Positions 50,048-50,193 of a DNA stretch of 50,193 nt are shown one piece after another. Position 1 is the stretch's first letter. Each line of letters starts with the position of its first letter. The stretch is taken from the NCBI GenBank assembly GCA_902491215.1, contig CABUGV010000025.1:1-50193 (forward strand). Reading direction: 5' to 3'. The notes beneath the pieces are model-generated. The model was not told the DNA's origin, ran no database searches, and saw nothing but the letters and a program-made list of their open reading frames with translations. Both the position numbers and the translations under genes were made by a program. The stretch is from 43-108 sp001915545 (GTDB lineage Bacteria > Bacteroidota > Bacteroidia > Bacteroidales > Bacteroidaceae).

Positions 50048-50193
50048 ATGGCTAAGATACAAAATATTTCAGAAATTCAGCCTACTTTGGGCTTTACAGA
50101 ATTTGATATTATAGAAAAATATCGCAAGAGTTTCAATGAGAGTGAGCTTGGCAGGCTTCACTCGGTGTTTCCGTTTGAGCATATGGCAAAAGC
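50048..50193 (+). CDS. IS transposase, N-terminal part (runs off window)
   Basis: The frame from ATG 50048 stays open to the window end (48 full codons) and reads MAKIQNISEIQPTLGFTEFD and on to ESELGRLHSVFPFEHMAKA. I recognise it as the N-terminus of a transposase common in Bacteroides genomes, but the IS family (IS4, IS5 or IS1182 group) cannot be fixed from this part. The GC-rich hairpin and the terminator-like hairpin upstream suggest the element's left end lies between 49900 and 50000. Confidence 0.7.
   Translation, partial: MAKIQNISEIQPTLGFTEFDIIEKYRKSFNESELGRLHSVFPFEHMAK

Noticed and set aside
1..50193. tRNA or rRNA genes
   Set aside because: No cloverleaf-like stretch with a TTCGA-type arm or rRNA sequence was recognised in the intergenic regions.

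Overview
The window looks like a chromosome segment of a gut-type Bacteroidales (Bacteroides, Phocaeicola or Prevotella relative). The reasons are promoters of the form TTTG-N19/20-TAnnTTTG, few Shine-Dalgarno sites, proteins with T9SS-type C-terminal domains, a SusD-era style surface and polysaccharide repertoire (GH29 fucosidase, DUF2264 protein, sialate O-acetylesterase), a DUF4270 lipoprotein, and a BlaI plus M56/TonB_C pair. The species cannot be fixed from the sequence alone.

Layout. 1-9784: a possible mobile-element remnant at the edge, a giant GLUG-repeat surface protein (-), a BlaI repressor/M56 anti-repressor pair (+), and a secreted alpha-L-fucosidase (-). 9785-10865: an AT-rich, gene-poor junction. 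10866-27115: a complete type I BREX phage-defence operon on the + strand: XRE regulator, brxA, brxB, brxC, two small accessory genes, pglX, an AlbA_2/RecG-like ATP-binding protein, pglZ and brxL. It is more AT-rich than its flanks and has no integrase beside it. 27293-31541: a DUF3828-like secreted protein, guanine/nucleoside deaminase, and a DUF2264 secreted protein. 31600-36234: the histidine operon hisG-D-C-B, preceded by a full leader-peptide attenuator. 36313-41053: a YqiA-like esterase, a DUF4270 lipoprotein, a GT5-only glycogen synthase-like protein, and panC-panD. 41081-44291: nrdD-nrdG (anaerobic ribonucleotide reductase) behind a cobalamin riboswitch. 44540-49980: asnA, a 4 x 22 bp palindromic repeat array, a sialate O-acetylesterase, and a Big2/T9SS surface protein. 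50048-end: start of an IS transposase.

The most interesting material is in the BREX operon. Between brxC and pglX sit a 62-residue single-pass membrane protein and an overlapping 362-residue soluble protein. They share a Q/N/G-rich motif (QKAGNNSNQ / QKAGDNSQQ) placed C-terminally in the first and N-terminally in the second. This suggests a homotypic pairing, perhaps amyloid-signalling-like, between a membrane part and a soluble part. PglX has a markedly AT-rich centre, as expected of an exchanged target-recognition region. Two RNA switches are clear by inspection: the his attenuator (leader MKNINIHHHLHLSD with mutually exclusive hairpins) and an adenosylcobalamin riboswitch controlling a B12-independent ribonucleotide reductase.
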